This document shows, piece by piece, positions 1 to 12,400 of a DNA stretch of 64,000 nucleotides. The notes beneath the pieces were generated by a model. That model was given only the letters and a program-made list of their open reading frames with translations. It made no database searches and had not been told where the DNA came from. This stretch comes from Salisapilia sapeloensis (lineage: Eukaryota; Oomycota; Peronosporomycetes; Peronosporales; Salisapiliaceae): contig JAADVB010000035.1 of the NCBI GenBank assembly GCA_023334545.1, positions 1-64,000 on the forward strand, written 5' to 3'. Numbering within the stretch: position 1 is the stretch's first letter; the number at the start of each line of letters is the position of its first letter. The position numbers and the translations under genes are program-made.

Positions 1-839
1 GCATAAGTCTTTGCGCAATTGTTCAGGCATCCCAGTGAGCCGTCCGCACAATTAACCTCATCAATAGGATAGAATTCGGTGTTGTTAAATTTGCTCATAG
101 CGAGTGCATCTATCACTTCATCCTTCGTTTTGTAATCACGCCAAAAGTCCACAGAGTACGGGCCCGATTTAAATGTGCTTTCATTCAAAGCAAGTTCCAC
201 AAACTCGGTGGTAGTGTAAAGGCCCGAACGACCGTAATAGCCAATGCCACCTAATCGAAGAGCTTCGTGTTTATGGATAGCGTATAAGGAGCGTATACTA
301 GCGTCCCACAACTCCACATTTATATGCGTCGGTGCACATGTTCCAGCCCCACTTGATGCCATTCGTTCTGCCATAGAGTACGTCTCCAATGTCCTCAGGA
401 TAGATACTTTATATCCAAGAATTTCTTGAGCAATAATCGCATATATCATTGAGACAATGCGGTGCGAATCCCACTCTTGAACGTCAACTACTAGCGACCC
501 TATAAAGCTCTCTTGGCTAGTTATGTTACCTTCAGCATCTAGCTCTGCTTTAGGACCATAAAAACCGGATGTAGCATCTACGCACTGACTGGTCCAAAGT
601 CCATCCAAAGACTGGCGGTCATCTTTAATCACGCGGCGTTGCTCAGTTGAAGCAGCGCGGAGGAACGGATGCTCAAGCCTGCCATAGCTGTCCCGTTCCT
701 TTGAGTCGACTCCAAGTAAATCCTCCATATCAGCGACCCACTCGGGCGTCAGACAAGTTCCGAGAAGATGATTTGGTGCATAGAGAGCGCTTGCACAGGA
801 TAAAACCCAGATACAAGCAAGGAAGATAAGCCGCTTCAT
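1..839 (-). CDS. Secreted protein with OpuAC-like solute-binding domain (3' end outside window)
   Basis: The minus-strand frame is open from an ATG at 839 to the window edge with no intron needed (279 codons seen). It starts with a clear signal peptide: MKR, a hydrophobic core (LIFLACIWVL), then a small-residue region CASA. From about residue 80 the order of features matches the type-II periplasmic glycine-betaine/choline binding fold: a strand ending near WDSHR, a helix, the hallmark EILGYKVS, a GAGTCAPTHINVELWD segment, then GIGYYGRSGLYTT and a FWRDYKT helix. Such domains are known mainly from bacterial ABC importers; in a secreted eukaryotic protein the domain may serve as an extracellular ligand sensor (inference). 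The end seen here turns Cys-rich (CADGSLGCLNNC), so a Cys-rich part may follow outside the window. Fold assignment is by pattern only. Confidence 0.7.
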   Translation of the reverse strand, partial: MKRLIFLACIWVLSCASALYAPNHLLGTCLTPEWVADMEDLLGVDSKERDSYGRLEHPFLRAASTEQRRVIKDDRQSLDGLWTSQCVDATSGFYGPKAELDAEGNITSQESFIGSLVVDVQEWDSHRIVSMIYAIIAQEILGYKVSILRTLETYSMAERMASSGAGTCAPTHINVELWDASIRSLYAIHKHEALRLGGIGYYGRSGLYTTTEFVELALNESTFKSGPYSVDFWRDYKTKDEVIDALAMSKFNNTEFYPIDEVNCADGSLGCLNNCAKTY

Positions 840-1139
840 TCGACCTGTCAAACTGCTGCGTAGTATACCAGTCCGATGGAATTTAGCTCCAAAGCCTCTA
901 ATTTAACTTTGAAACTACCAGAGCCTCATATAAATCTACTGTAAGGTTATCCCAAGGAAACTGCTAAAGAGTTTAATTTTAATTTCCTACGCAAAACTGG
1001 TCGTTGACATTTGCTCTGCAAGCACTCTAGCATATCTGGGGCGTTCAGCGCATACCAGAAGTCGTTCAAATATAGATATATTTTATTGATTCATCGTCGT
1101 GAACATTATTGCCTTTTTCATCAAGTAATAAAGAGTGTT
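840..1139. other. Intergenic, no gene seen
   Basis: This holds the upstream region of the secreted-protein gene and the outer edge of the dispersed repeat. I see no coding frame with family features, no tRNA-like boxes and no striking repeat. Confidence 0.5.
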
Positions 1140-1293
1140 TACAGCATCGCTAAACTACGACTAATGCCATGTTCATTGGGCAGATAAACTGGTCTTGTAA
1201 AAACAAACATGGATACATTATCATAGGAATCAATGCCTAAGTCTTTGCCCGTTCGTCCTACTCTTACACCATCTTTTACCTTCCTGTTTCTAT

Positions 1294-1328
1294 CATCGTC
1301 CATCGTCCATCGTCCATCGTCCATCGTC
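1294..1328. repeat. 7-bp minisatellite (CATCGTC)x5
   Basis: Five perfect tandem copies of CATCGTC lie inside the left copy of the dispersed repeat. The right copy has only a single related GGACGAC at the matching place, so the array expanded after the copies separated. Confidence 0.95.
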
Positions 1329-1448
1329 CGATCTTCTGTCGTGCACTAGTGGGAATATCGTCGAGCGTGTTGTGGTTTCTCGTCGAAGTCGTTCAGGTTG
1401 AAGTTGAATCGTTTTATTTGCAATATTAAGCTCTTCGCTATTTCAGTG

Positions 1449-1831
1449 TTTTGACTCAAAAGCACTTCCAAGCGTTAGTGCACGTATGAAAAGCCAAATG
1501 TACCATAGTAGCGGCGCAAAGTTGGCTACATAGGAATGACCGAATATACCAAACGCAGGACTGGTGTGGAAGACGCGCAACAGAAATGATTTGGAAACGA
1601 GTCACGGCACAATTGAAAGCGACAGGACGTAGCACGCGATGGAACGGACAAGACATGCTAGCAGCAGCAAGCTATCGTGACGTAACTTGAGCAATACGAC
1701 AAGAGCCGTTTGCAGGTTTCAGGGAGGAAAGAACGTGGCGAATGGATGATCTAGCACCTACTGTCGACCAGCTAGAAGAGTCCAATTTGGATTCCAAAGA
1801 TAAATTTTAATAAATGAATCTTTGAATAAAA
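1449..1831. mobile_element. 383-bp insertion with 12-bp flanking duplication (MITE-like)
   Basis: The two repeat copies align on either side of this segment but the right copy lacks it. It is flanked by near-identical direct repeats GCTATTTCAGTG (1437-1448) and GCCATTTCAGTG (1832-1843), as expected of a target-site duplication; the right copy has one such site. The ends are imperfect inverted repeats: TTTTGACTCAAAAG at one end, TTTTATTCAAAGA when the other end is read inwards. No transposase frame fits inside. A non-autonomous DNA transposon is the simplest reading; recombination-mediated loss from the other copy is the alternative. Confidence 0.6.
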
Positions 1832-2500
1832 GCCATTTCAGTGGGACGAAGTACAGTGAGAGTCACAAATGCCCCTCAATTATTTCATCCATAGCTGTAC
1901 TATGCCAGTTCTGAAATAATAGCGAAGAGCTCAATAGCACAAGTAAATCGAAGAGCTCATCGAGTCTTTCGCGCCTTTTGAATGTGCACATTTCGAGCAC
2001 TAGGCGTGACTTGAAGTCTTCTCGAAGATGATTCCTCCTCATTGCATCAAAGACGTAGACAGAGTTGTAGTAAAGCAAATAAGGTTGCGTTCGTTGAGAG
2101 GGCAGTCTGATATTATGCGTGGTGAAATATGCAGCATGAGAACGAGTACGTGCGAACTGAATTCGGTATTTTAGCCTCGACCATCTCTGTTTTTCTAATC
2201 GATGAAAACAGTAGATGATGAAGAAGGGTGTTCCGATACAGGCCTACTTCGTTATGTAAGCATCATCTATATGTTGCAATTTGCACACAACTCATGCTAC
2301 AGCGATCATGGCAATGAAAACCTCAATTACAACAGAGGTTGGAGCACTAGAGACAAGTTAGACAAAGAGTACGGAGAGGCGTGTCCATTGGCACAACCGA
2401 TCGTTTGCCTTTGTACTCGTTTGATGAGAAAGTTATGTTGAAGTGTTTCGTTTGGTTTCCACTGTTTAGTGGCAAAACACAATCGGCTATTCCCAGCGAG

Positions 2501-3867
2501 CTCGTAGTTCCCCGACTCGACTATCATGAATAGTATAACAAAAAGCGAATCCTCAATTTCTCTGAATATTAATTCAGCGCTAACACGGCATCAGATTTTT
2601 CACACCTTTGCCGATTCTATCGTTTCGTACTTTGACAAGAAACCCTCCAAATACTTGGCCCTTGACCGTTTACCTATCAGCGTGGTCTATCAAGCAGAGT
2701 ATCGTTACAGTTTCCTTGTCAAGTCTGATTCATTACTTCAACATAAACACTTTATGATAATTTAAAGCCTGAATCGGCTTCGCGGGTCGATGGGCGCTGG
2801 ATGAAATACTTGCATGAACTATGAAAACTTGAAATTTGCAAACCAAATTGACCAGTAGAATTTGCCACAATGGAGCACAATCATACATCCATGCCTTGTC
2901 CATGAGCACTGCGGAGTTTATTGAGGTTTAAAGTAGCAGAAGATGTTGATGTTCGCATAGAGGTTGAACGTGTCCTCAAATATATTCCTTCGAAAGCCCC
3001 TTTTTCGTCCTTGTAATGCAAGCAAAGAATCGTCATCATCAACTTTCTTGTCTCAGTGCGCGTTATTCAGCGTGGTGATTACAATGGGATATAGACACGG
3101 AATGAAATTTAATAGGGAAGATTAATGAGCAGTACAAGCGAGCATAGTTTATGATCCCTTTTACAAGGTAACTTGGAGCTAAACATTACTGTCGTGAACG
3201 CTATCAACGCGTGAATGTAGTCTGACCAGGAGTTACGATGCTAGAAGCTCCTGATAGAGCACAAGATCTACTATACGATCTTTTCAAATGAAATAATTTA
3301 GTTGTAGTCGACGGAATATCGATTCACGTTCGTTCTTTTGCTCACGAAAGTAGCACAGCATAATGGGACTTTATTGCACATACAGGGATACTTCATGATT
3401 TTTTAATCATTTGGAGCAGTTTTTGTATTTGATATTGAGAATGCTACAAGACTGTCATTTCTATTTTATAGCATGTGATATATGAAGCTGCGATTTAGAG
3501 CATCCCACGGTAGAAGACCCTTTCGCCTGTCCACGTAGGCGATGCACGCTGACTCCATGCGAAAGTTGATGTAATATGTTCACAACGTTAGCTGGAACAT
3601 TCCTAGTAATCGCCTCACTTTAAATCTCGTAGAATCTATTCATATGTACGAAATGAAAGCAGGAGCATGCAACATAGCGAGTTGCGACACCGATGACTCA
3701 GACAAAGATCGCTGTTGTAAGACGTGGCATTTTATGTAAACAAACGAAATTGGAGGCCGACTCGATTCTTACAAGCGGGCTGTGTGGTCGTTCGAGCTCC
3801 GAGAGGTACACGTGGGCGAGTGTATTGTTTGTGATTTGACCAACCGAGACCACTCTTCGATCGAACA
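2501..3867. other. Intergenic, no gene seen
   Basis: About 1.4 kb with stops in every frame apart from a 79-codon frame at 2526-2765 that shows no family features. The sequence is AT-rich in places and may include further decayed repeat sequence. The last 100 bases are the likely promoter and leader of the Rheb gene. Confidence 0.5.
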
Positions 3868-4600
3868 ATGCCTGTTGAAGTGCAGCGAAAGCTCACGGTG
3901 CTAGGCTACCCAGGTGTGGGCAAGTCTTCACTCACGACTTGTTTTGTCGAGAATCGGTTTGTCGAGAATTATGATCCGACGATTGAAAACACGTTCCATA
4001 AGACAATCTACTTTCCCAATGCCCATTTCGTCACCGACATCGTCGACACGGCCGGCATGGTACATCCCTTTCATTCAATACGATGACCTTGGATCTTGAA
4101 TCGACATGTGATGTGCTTTGTGTAGGACGAGTATTCCAGCTTTTCCCAAGCTGCATCCGTAGGTGTACATGGCTACATCCTCGTGTTCTCCATCGGATCC
4201 CGTACGTCGTTTGAGAAGTTGAAATTGATTAATGAAAAGTTGGTCAATATGCTCGGTTCAAAACCTCCTCGAGTACTTGTTGGTAGCATGTCAGACCTCG
4301 AGAACAGCAGGTGGTTCCTTTTGATCCTTGGTATCACGACATAGCTTTCTGACGAAATACGTAGGCAAGTGTCGAGGGAGGAAGGACAGTTGCTTGCAAG
4401 ACAATGGGAATGTCCGTTTGTCGAATGCTCCGCCAAGGACAATGAAAACATAAGTACGTCCAGTGACGTTTGAAGCGATGTAGCTACTCATCTTATTTTT
4501 TCTGACACTAGACGAAGTCTTCACGTACTTGATCAAGGAGATTGAGCGCGATTCAGGACTGCTCGAAGTCGACGGCGAGTCTTCGTGTACTATCATGTAG
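3868..4600 (+). CDS. RHEB: Rheb-type small GTPase
   Basis: Four exons: 3868-4059, 4126-4310, 4365-4453 and 4512-4600 (introns 66, 54 and 58 nt), giving 184 residues, the same length as human Rheb. Rheb activates TORC1 at endomembranes. The P-loop is GYPGVGKS (residues 13-20), the switch I effector region YDPTIENTF (35-43) is typical of Rheb, and the protein ends in a CaaX box, CTIM, predicting prenylation. Three key sites deviate. The Ras-12 position is Pro. The switch II motif is DTAGM where Rheb has DTAGQ. The guanine-specificity motif NKxD is replaced by SMSD (118-121), although SAK of G5 is kept. All joins close in frame. It may be a divergent Rheb with altered nucleotide handling; that is inference. 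Confidence 0.93.
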
Positions 4601-6279
<1,679 letters not shown>

Positions 6280-6368
6280 AGCCAGGCTTCTCGTCTTTAG
6301 GATAAATCCTCTTATTAGCGAATACAAAACACTTAATACCTCCCTTGTAAAATTGTTTATTTGCACAC

Positions 6369-7619
6369 TTATGGCATCGACGTCCGACGTTGATTATCTT
6401 GTTGTACATCTAGGTAGATGTCATAGCACGGATTGCAAATCCGTTGCTTCTTCCGTTGCTCCGACTTGGACAGATTCGCTTTCATCGGGAATGGCAGTTG
6501 CGACCGCTCGAGCGTTGCCGTCGAGCAATTGGCACAGCAGAGGCGACCGCAGTAGCGGCAGTGGTGACGACGTAGACTCATACTAAAGCGCTTGTTGCAT
6601 TCCATGCACTTGTGACGGACGTCGTCAGGTATCCACACGGGTGGGTGGGATACTTTTGCAAGTAAAGTTCGAAGCAATGCTGCGTCGACTTTATCAAAGA
6701 CCATGCGTCCACTCTCGTCTTTCAAGTCGAGACGAGCGCCATGACGGACGAGGCGGGTGGCAATCTGGATGAAATTTTTATCAAGCGCGACGTGAAGCGC
6801 CGTCGATTTGTCCACGGGAGCATTCGGGTCTGCGTTATGTTGCAGCAGGATCTCGGTCATCGTCGGGTCGTCTCTCGTGCACGTAAGCAAGTGGACACCA
6901 AGCGGCGTTTGATTGCGCATGTTCAAAACGTTCGTGTCGGCACCAGCTTCAGCGATCTCCTTCGTCATGCGACGAGATTTCGCAGCAGCGAGATGTAACG
7001 CCGTGTTCCGACGTTTGTCGGCAATATTTACAATCGATCCGGCGAGTTGAGGCATCAAAAGCGCTTGGACGATTTCCAAGTGACCACCTCGAACAGCAAA
7101 GTGCAGTGCGGTTTGTCCGAAAGTAGGATCACGACGTAAGAGATCGGTGCCTGGTTGAATCACGAGTGCATTCAACATGACCAGATCCCCCGTTTTAGCT
7201 GCTTGTAGTAGCGGCGTGAGGCCGTCCGAGGTCGACATGCGGCCGGTACTGCTTTGCCGAGGCAGTCGAGAGGCACTTCGGAATTGATATCCGTCATCCA
7301 TTTTCATGACAGCACTCCCAATTTCGGTTGGACGACCTTTTGGCATGAGGCTGTCGCGACCACTTTGTCGCAAGCGCATCATCTGATCAGCGTTGTAGCT
7401 ACTAGTGACTTTCAAGGGCTTTTCAAAGGCGTATTGGTCTTCCACACCGCTGGAACTGAGGACGCTATGATCGTCTTGGAGAGAGTACTTGCTTACGGAG
7501 GCGTAGTCGCTGCCGCTGTCGCTCTGGCTGAGCGTATTTGAGGCACTGGAGCGACAGGAACGCGGCGGAACGATGCGCTCGCCAGGCATGGCATCGATAT
7601 CATAGGATGGTGATGGCAT
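6369..7619 (-). CDS. Ankyrin repeat and FYVE zinc-finger protein
   Basis: Single exon, 416 residues. The N-terminal 130 residues are Ser-rich and likely disordered. Ankyrin repeats follow (about 133-310), with motifs such as GQTALHFAVRGGHLEIVQALL, NTALHLAAAKS and STALHVALDKN. The C-terminal FYVE domain starts at W329 and has the diagnostic WxxD (WIPD), the paired Cys ligands CMEC, RRHHCRYCG, CCANC and a final RICNPC. FYVE domains bind phosphatidylinositol 3-phosphate on endosomes, so a membrane-trafficking scaffold is likely. It is convergent with GAPDH, with 89 bp between the stops. The ATG at 7619 is the first in frame and no extra exon is required. Confidence 0.93.
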   Translation of the reverse strand: MPSPSYDIDAMPGERIVPPRSCRSSASNTLSQSDSGSDYASVSKYSLQDDHSVLSSSGVEDQYAFEKPLKVTSSYNADQMMRLRQSGRDSLMPKGRPTEIGSAVMKMDDGYQFRSASRLPRQSSTGRMSTSDGLTPLLQAAKTGDLVMLNALVIQPGTDLLRRDPTFGQTALHFAVRGGHLEIVQALLMPQLAGSIVNIADKRRNTALHLAAAKSRRMTKEIAEAGADTNVLNMRNQTPLGVHLLTCTRDDPTMTEILLQHNADPNAPVDKSTALHVALDKNFIQIATRLVRHGARLDLKDESGRMVFDKVDAALLRTLLAKVSHPPVWIPDDVRHKCMECNKRFSMSLRRHHCRYCGRLCCANCSTATLERSQLPFPMKANLSKSEQRKKQRICNPCYDIYLDVQQDNQRRTSMP

Positions 7620-7898
7620 CGTTTTATAAGAATAAGTCGTTGAATGAACGAGAGGGACCCTTGGAGAGGGTGGTGTGCGACGCTAATGGGGTCGACTTGG
7701 GGAGAAGAGGGCAAGAAGGTGACTGAGCCAGATTGTGCCAGTCTGGCCTTTGGCAGAGACGTCTCGGCGTCAGTGCATACGATCGTCCAGGAGTCGATGA
7801 AGCTATAATTTGGACCACTATACAGTTTGAGAAGAAAGTTGAGAGTACTGAAATATAGGTTGTATTGCAGTTGGTGCCATAGTAACAAACACCGCATA

Positions 7899-8380
7899 TC
7901 AGAAGCCAGCGTTTCTCTTTTCGCTGCACGTAAGCGCTGCCGGATAGGATTTGGAAAAGATAGGCTTGGATAAAGGCGAGTAAAGAGGATAGTTGGAGAT
8001 TGGGAAGGAGATAGAGGGGAAAAGATAGAAGGATACATAAAGTGGATACTCTGGTAGAGTACCTTCATGGCTATAACATAAATCGTCCAATCGCAACGTG
8101 GAACATATATCATGAGAAACTGTGCGTCTGCTTGCACTTGGCATAGCCTCCATCAACCACTCGAAACGGATAGGCATCCCACAAAGGGTCGCGTACGTCC
8201 GTTGTATTGGCCCTTCTGCTTGTAAAGTGGTCAACCAAGCAACGGATTCGTACATCTTTTCGCGTTTTGTGCTTTTATGGAAATCTATAGGGCACGAAGA
8301 GGTTGCATGTCTATACCATCTTGATGAGCTTACTTCGTGGCAAGTCTTTGACCGCATTTCTGCTCCTTTAGCATGAACAT
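7899..8380 (-). CDS. Unrecognised spliced gene, 3' part uncertain
   Basis: An ATG at 8380 opens a short exon (8334-8380), a 62-nt GTAAGC...AAAAG intron follows (8272-8333), and the frame resumes at 8271. The joined product has a natural protein-like composition through about residue 70 (motifs MFMLKEQKCGQRLAT and KREKMYESVAWLTTLQAE), but no family is recognised. After that the frame runs into a pyrimidine-rich stretch (about 7960-8050) that looks like a second intron, and the simple stop at 7899 may be wrong. Another long minus frame (7493-8137) could hold a downstream exon; I could not join it without breaking the frame. The start is also uncertain, since an acceptor-like TTTTAG lies at 8401. 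7620-7898 otherwise holds the FYVE gene promoter. Confidence 0.4.
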
Positions 8381-8479
8381 AAACCGATTATTGTCGTTGA
8401 CTAAAAGAAAGAGAGGTCGGCTGCTGGAGACGAATCAATGCATTGGATACTATCCACGTGTACAATCTGCACGATCTAT

Positions 8480-9186
8480 CTAAAATTCAGATTCGTCCAT
8501 GTATTTCCACTCTTCTTCCGTGAACGTTGCGTCGTATTCGGGTTCTTCTTGATTTTCATAAAGCTCGGTGACTGTCGTCTCATGTTCAGATTCGATGTAC
8601 TCGTCTAAAGCTTCTGCTTCAGCTTCCTCTCGACCAATCTTTTCCGTATCGCCTTCTAAGTACACATCGCACGGGAACCCACCCTCAAAGTCTTCATTCG
8701 GATTATTCCCACGCCGTCCTTGAGGTCCGCGATAGTTCGGCTCGCATACTTCGCAGTCACTAACGGTCTGAAGACCTTCGACGAGGGAAAATTTACCACG
8801 TGGACACGGACCAGAGCAAGCACTGCATCCATCGTTCGTTCATACCAATCGTTGAAGAATAGAACTGCTGTATATGAGTACCTGGTAGTGAGACCTTCCG
8901 AGGAACCGAAGACCCCTGCCGGGCACAATTTGCACTCAGATACACTCTTTGCTCCAGGAATGTCGTTATACGTTCCTACACACATCCAAGTTAAGATATA
9001 ATGGGCAAACTATCTGTAAACCTAGAAACCTTTGGGACATTTGGCAGTACAAGCACTCGACATCAAGCCTTCAGAATCACCGTAAACCCCTCGAGGGCAC
9101 AGCTTGCATTCATGAAGCGTGATACCACCGCCTGGTTCCCGGTACATTCCAACAGGGCAGTCAACTGGCTCGGGTTGGGTCCCCAT
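8480..9186 (-). CDS. Cys-rich protein with ephrin-receptor-like repeats and acidic tail
   Basis: Three exons: 9030-9186, 8882-8975 and 8480-8822, with introns of 54 and 59 nt, coding 197 residues from an ATG at 9186. Two modules of the ephrin-A2/GCC2-GCC3 type repeat: CPVGMYREPGG..HECKLCPRGVYGDSEGL, then the like-spaced ECKLCPAGVFGSSEGLTTSACSGPCP.GKF. A strongly acidic C-terminal tail rich in Glu and Tyr follows. Such Cys-rich repeats normally sit in the extracellular part of secreted proteins, yet this model has no signal peptide and no membrane segment. More Cys-bearing frames lie just upstream (about 9240-9340; CKACFENG), so further 5' exons are possible but could not be joined. Only about 80 bp then remain before the Fused stop, so the gene may be a 5'-truncated remnant. 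Confidence 0.6.
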
Positions 9187-9449
9187 TTCCGCCGCTACGA
9201 ATCAGCATGTTTTTAAAGTACTGATCCCGCTACCTCTTATAATCCACGCACCGGTTTGCTGCTTTAGGATGGCTACAGTCCAAAGCAACGTCGAGACACG
9301 CCATTTTCGAAGCATGCTTTGCAAAGAATCTTTTGCGTCTACTCAAATCCTTCTGCCAAGAGTCGAGCTCGAATAGCTACAAATGAACTAGTGAAAACAT
9401 AGCTACAATCGATTCAAAGGATTTATATGTACGTAGATGGTGCTAGCTT

Positions 9450-12400
9450 TTAAGTCTTGGCATTTTCAACCTTATATGCGACGCGTTGGATGTTCTTCCT
9501 TGCAATGTCATCCCCTTCGACTTCGACTGCTAGTCTCGCAAGTTTCTCCATAAAGTCTGGAGCTTTTGATGCGAGTGACTGGATACACTTGGGATAGACA
9601 CAAAAGTTTCCTAGCGAAAAGAGAGCTATTCTTCTCGCTGGTAAGCTTTCGTCTGTAAGTGCTTCATGATATAGCTTCCAAGGCGCGTTATATGTACACA
9701 AGGTATCACAGAGTCGATCTGAGTTCCGTAGGAGGTTACCAAGAGCTCCGTTTGCATTGCAACGTGTTTTCTCGTCGTCATCCTTGAGGTTATTGAGTAA
9801 GAGCGGGATGGATGGTTCAAGAGCGTCGTAGAGTGAACTATCATGGAACGACGCGTTGCCAATGACAAAGCACGCAAAGCGTCTTACACAAGAGTATTCA
9901 TCCTCCAACGCCTTCATCGTCACATCAAGTATCGATCCACTTTGCTTGCTATGGAGAGGTGATAGAAAAGATTGATAGAAGCGGGTCGAGTGCCGACATA
10001 AGTTACCGATACAGTTTAATGTCTTTGCTCGAACCATTGCATCCGAATGCTGCGTCAAGTCGTACAATTCGGAGAGTATGTCTACTTTGTAGATAGCATC
10101 GTAGCTGTCAGGACAAGCACGCGCGAGTTGGATGAGGATGAGAAGCGTATCAATGAGTAAAGACGAAAGGTTAGTCTGTTTCAACAACTTGCAGTCCTTG
10201 ATGACGTTTACTCCATCAGCATCAATGAATTGGACGCCAAAGTGTGGTGAGCTCATGACGACTCTGGATAGGAACGACAGCGGAAGTTCTAGAACTGATA
10301 GCTCGAGACGAAGGTTGTCTCTTGCCACGATGAATCGTAGCAACGCAACTAGTTTGTGTATGCACTCTGTGTCGTATAGCACTTCTTGAGTATCAATCAG
10401 CGTTTCCTCGGACGTCGTGTAGGTAAAAGGCATTCCTAACACTTTGACAATGGCATGAAGCAGTGCTTTGACAGCACTGGCACTACCTCCAAGAAACTCT
10501 GGCCAGCGGAAGAGGTAGTCGAAATGCGTTGCATCGAGTACCTGGACCAAGTATGGCAGCATGTATCTGTTGATGAATGAGTCGACGGTTGCGTCATACA
10601 CATGCATCTCTCGGATCATACGAAGTAGTTTTAAAAGACAGAATAGCCCCCATGGTGACATCTCACCTCTACCTCCATTCTCCATCATTTTACACAGAAT
10701 CGACCAAACATTCTCTTGATTAAAGTAGCGAAGGAAGCTCTGGAGAGCAACAGGAGGGTCTACTTTCGACGCATTCGTCGAACTTTCCAGCGCTTTTGAA
10801 GATACTCGAAGCAACAGTACAATATCGGAATCAATAAGTCCTTGAGCACGGATATTGTAGCAGTAATTGACATACAGTGTGCTATCGCTGTCAATAACAT
10901 GCAGGATCGTATTACACATACCTTCCGATAAGACACCGTAGCCGAGGAAGTTCTCAAGATCCTTTAAACGTCCGTTTGAAAGGGAAGAGTTACTTTGTTT
11001 TTCAAATTCAGTACTTTGGACCATCCCACTGTCAAGGATGTCAGCGTAGAGATCGCTAATCGCTCCCACGATCGCAGTGTCATGGTCTGTCGTGAAGTAA
11101 GGAAAGAGGGTACAGCTACACTCCCAACACTGTTCACCTGTCATTGCTTTGCGCTTTAATAACGCTCCAAGTACTTCCACAGCGTAGTATAATTCCAAGT
11201 CTTTTAGCTTTTTTAATGCAGCAGCAGCATTGATCATTGACACGACGTTGCTACTTGAGGACGTGACCTCCTTACTTGCTGAAAGCTTGCTAGAGAAACT
11301 AAGTGATGAGCGTGTAGCATGGAGGAAGATACACAGAATGCTGCAGACGATAGACTGCTCTTGATTATCGTCACTGCCTTCATTCGTAGACTCACTTCCA
11401 CTGCTTTCAGATGCTGCCTTCGTAGCGAAGCTCTCTTGTCTAGTTTGTAGCTCACTTTGGAGGATGGATAGGAGTGCTGACAAGCCTGATCGGGACAGCA
11501 AAGAGGTGACTTGTGCATGCATCTTGGTGCGGAGTTTGTGACGCTGCTTAAGGTCATGAACTTCGGTCGATTGAAGCACACTCGTGTTATTCGAAGCAAG
11601 GATCATAATAGGGAATGGCTGGAGTGCCCACACGTTGGCAGGTGGATGCATAAGCCCTGAAAGCGCAAAGACAGCGTACTCACAAAGGTGAGACTTGTAG
11701 TCGATATGTTTATCTACTGTCCTTGATGTTTTCAATGATGATTCTGAAAGAAGTAGCATGCATAGAGCTTGAATGATATCTGTTGTGAGCACTTCTGTGA
11801 AGACTATGGATAAATCCGGTGCTTGATCTTGCATAAGACCAAACCACTTCATAGTCTTGATCTGAGCTGTCTGCAAGAAAGTTTCGGTGCTTTGGAGTAT
11901 CTTGGTGATAGTCTTCAACTCCTGGTTGTAGCATTTTGAGAGACTGTAGCGTTGGAGGATATCTGCCGTTTGATCCTCTGTCTGTACGATCGTCGTGAAG
12001 ACCATACAACATCGCACTAGCTGCACAGCGAAAGACGTGAATGCTTCTGTGTTAGCGTTCGTATCTCCAAGTTTCAAGTCAGATAAGACGTTTAAAAGTG
12101 TGTGAACCGAAGTTCGAAGGTCAGCTAAAGGAGGGAAGGATCTGTCTTCATCGTCCCTCAAGAGTACAATCATCGCATGATAGATGGCTCGTGTCGTTGT
12201 GATCATAGCCTTTACGACGGATGCAGACACTCGTTTTAGCCTCAAAGTAGCTGTCTCGGCCATAAACTGCACAAGAACAGGATCTTTGATCATATCTAGC
12301 GATTGGTTCTTGCTCGATACTTGGCTCAGAGGCTCTAGGTGGCTCCATAGTCTCCAGAACTCTGTCAGGTCACTCGATGTAGTGGGCTTATGTTCTGCAT

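Larger units (their letters stand above)
1140..2500 (-). repeat. Degenerate dispersed repeat, left copy
   Basis: Read on the minus strand, this segment matches 41150-41770 (+) in the same block order. Blocks include a WKPNE(T/R)L peptide (near 2440), LREDFKSRLVLEMCTF (near 2010), HST(A/V)(M/V)D(E/G)IIE, then a downstream block coding RVGRT.KDLGID (near 1240). Nucleotide similarity is high over the LREDF block. The left copy holds two extra segments: about 300 bp between the first two blocks, and the 383-bp insertion at 1449-1831. Frames are broken by stops, so this is a decayed copy. The family was not recognised; one frame (LQIKRFNFN) loosely recalls ubiquitin-protease sequences, which is weak evidence. 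Confidence 0.75.
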
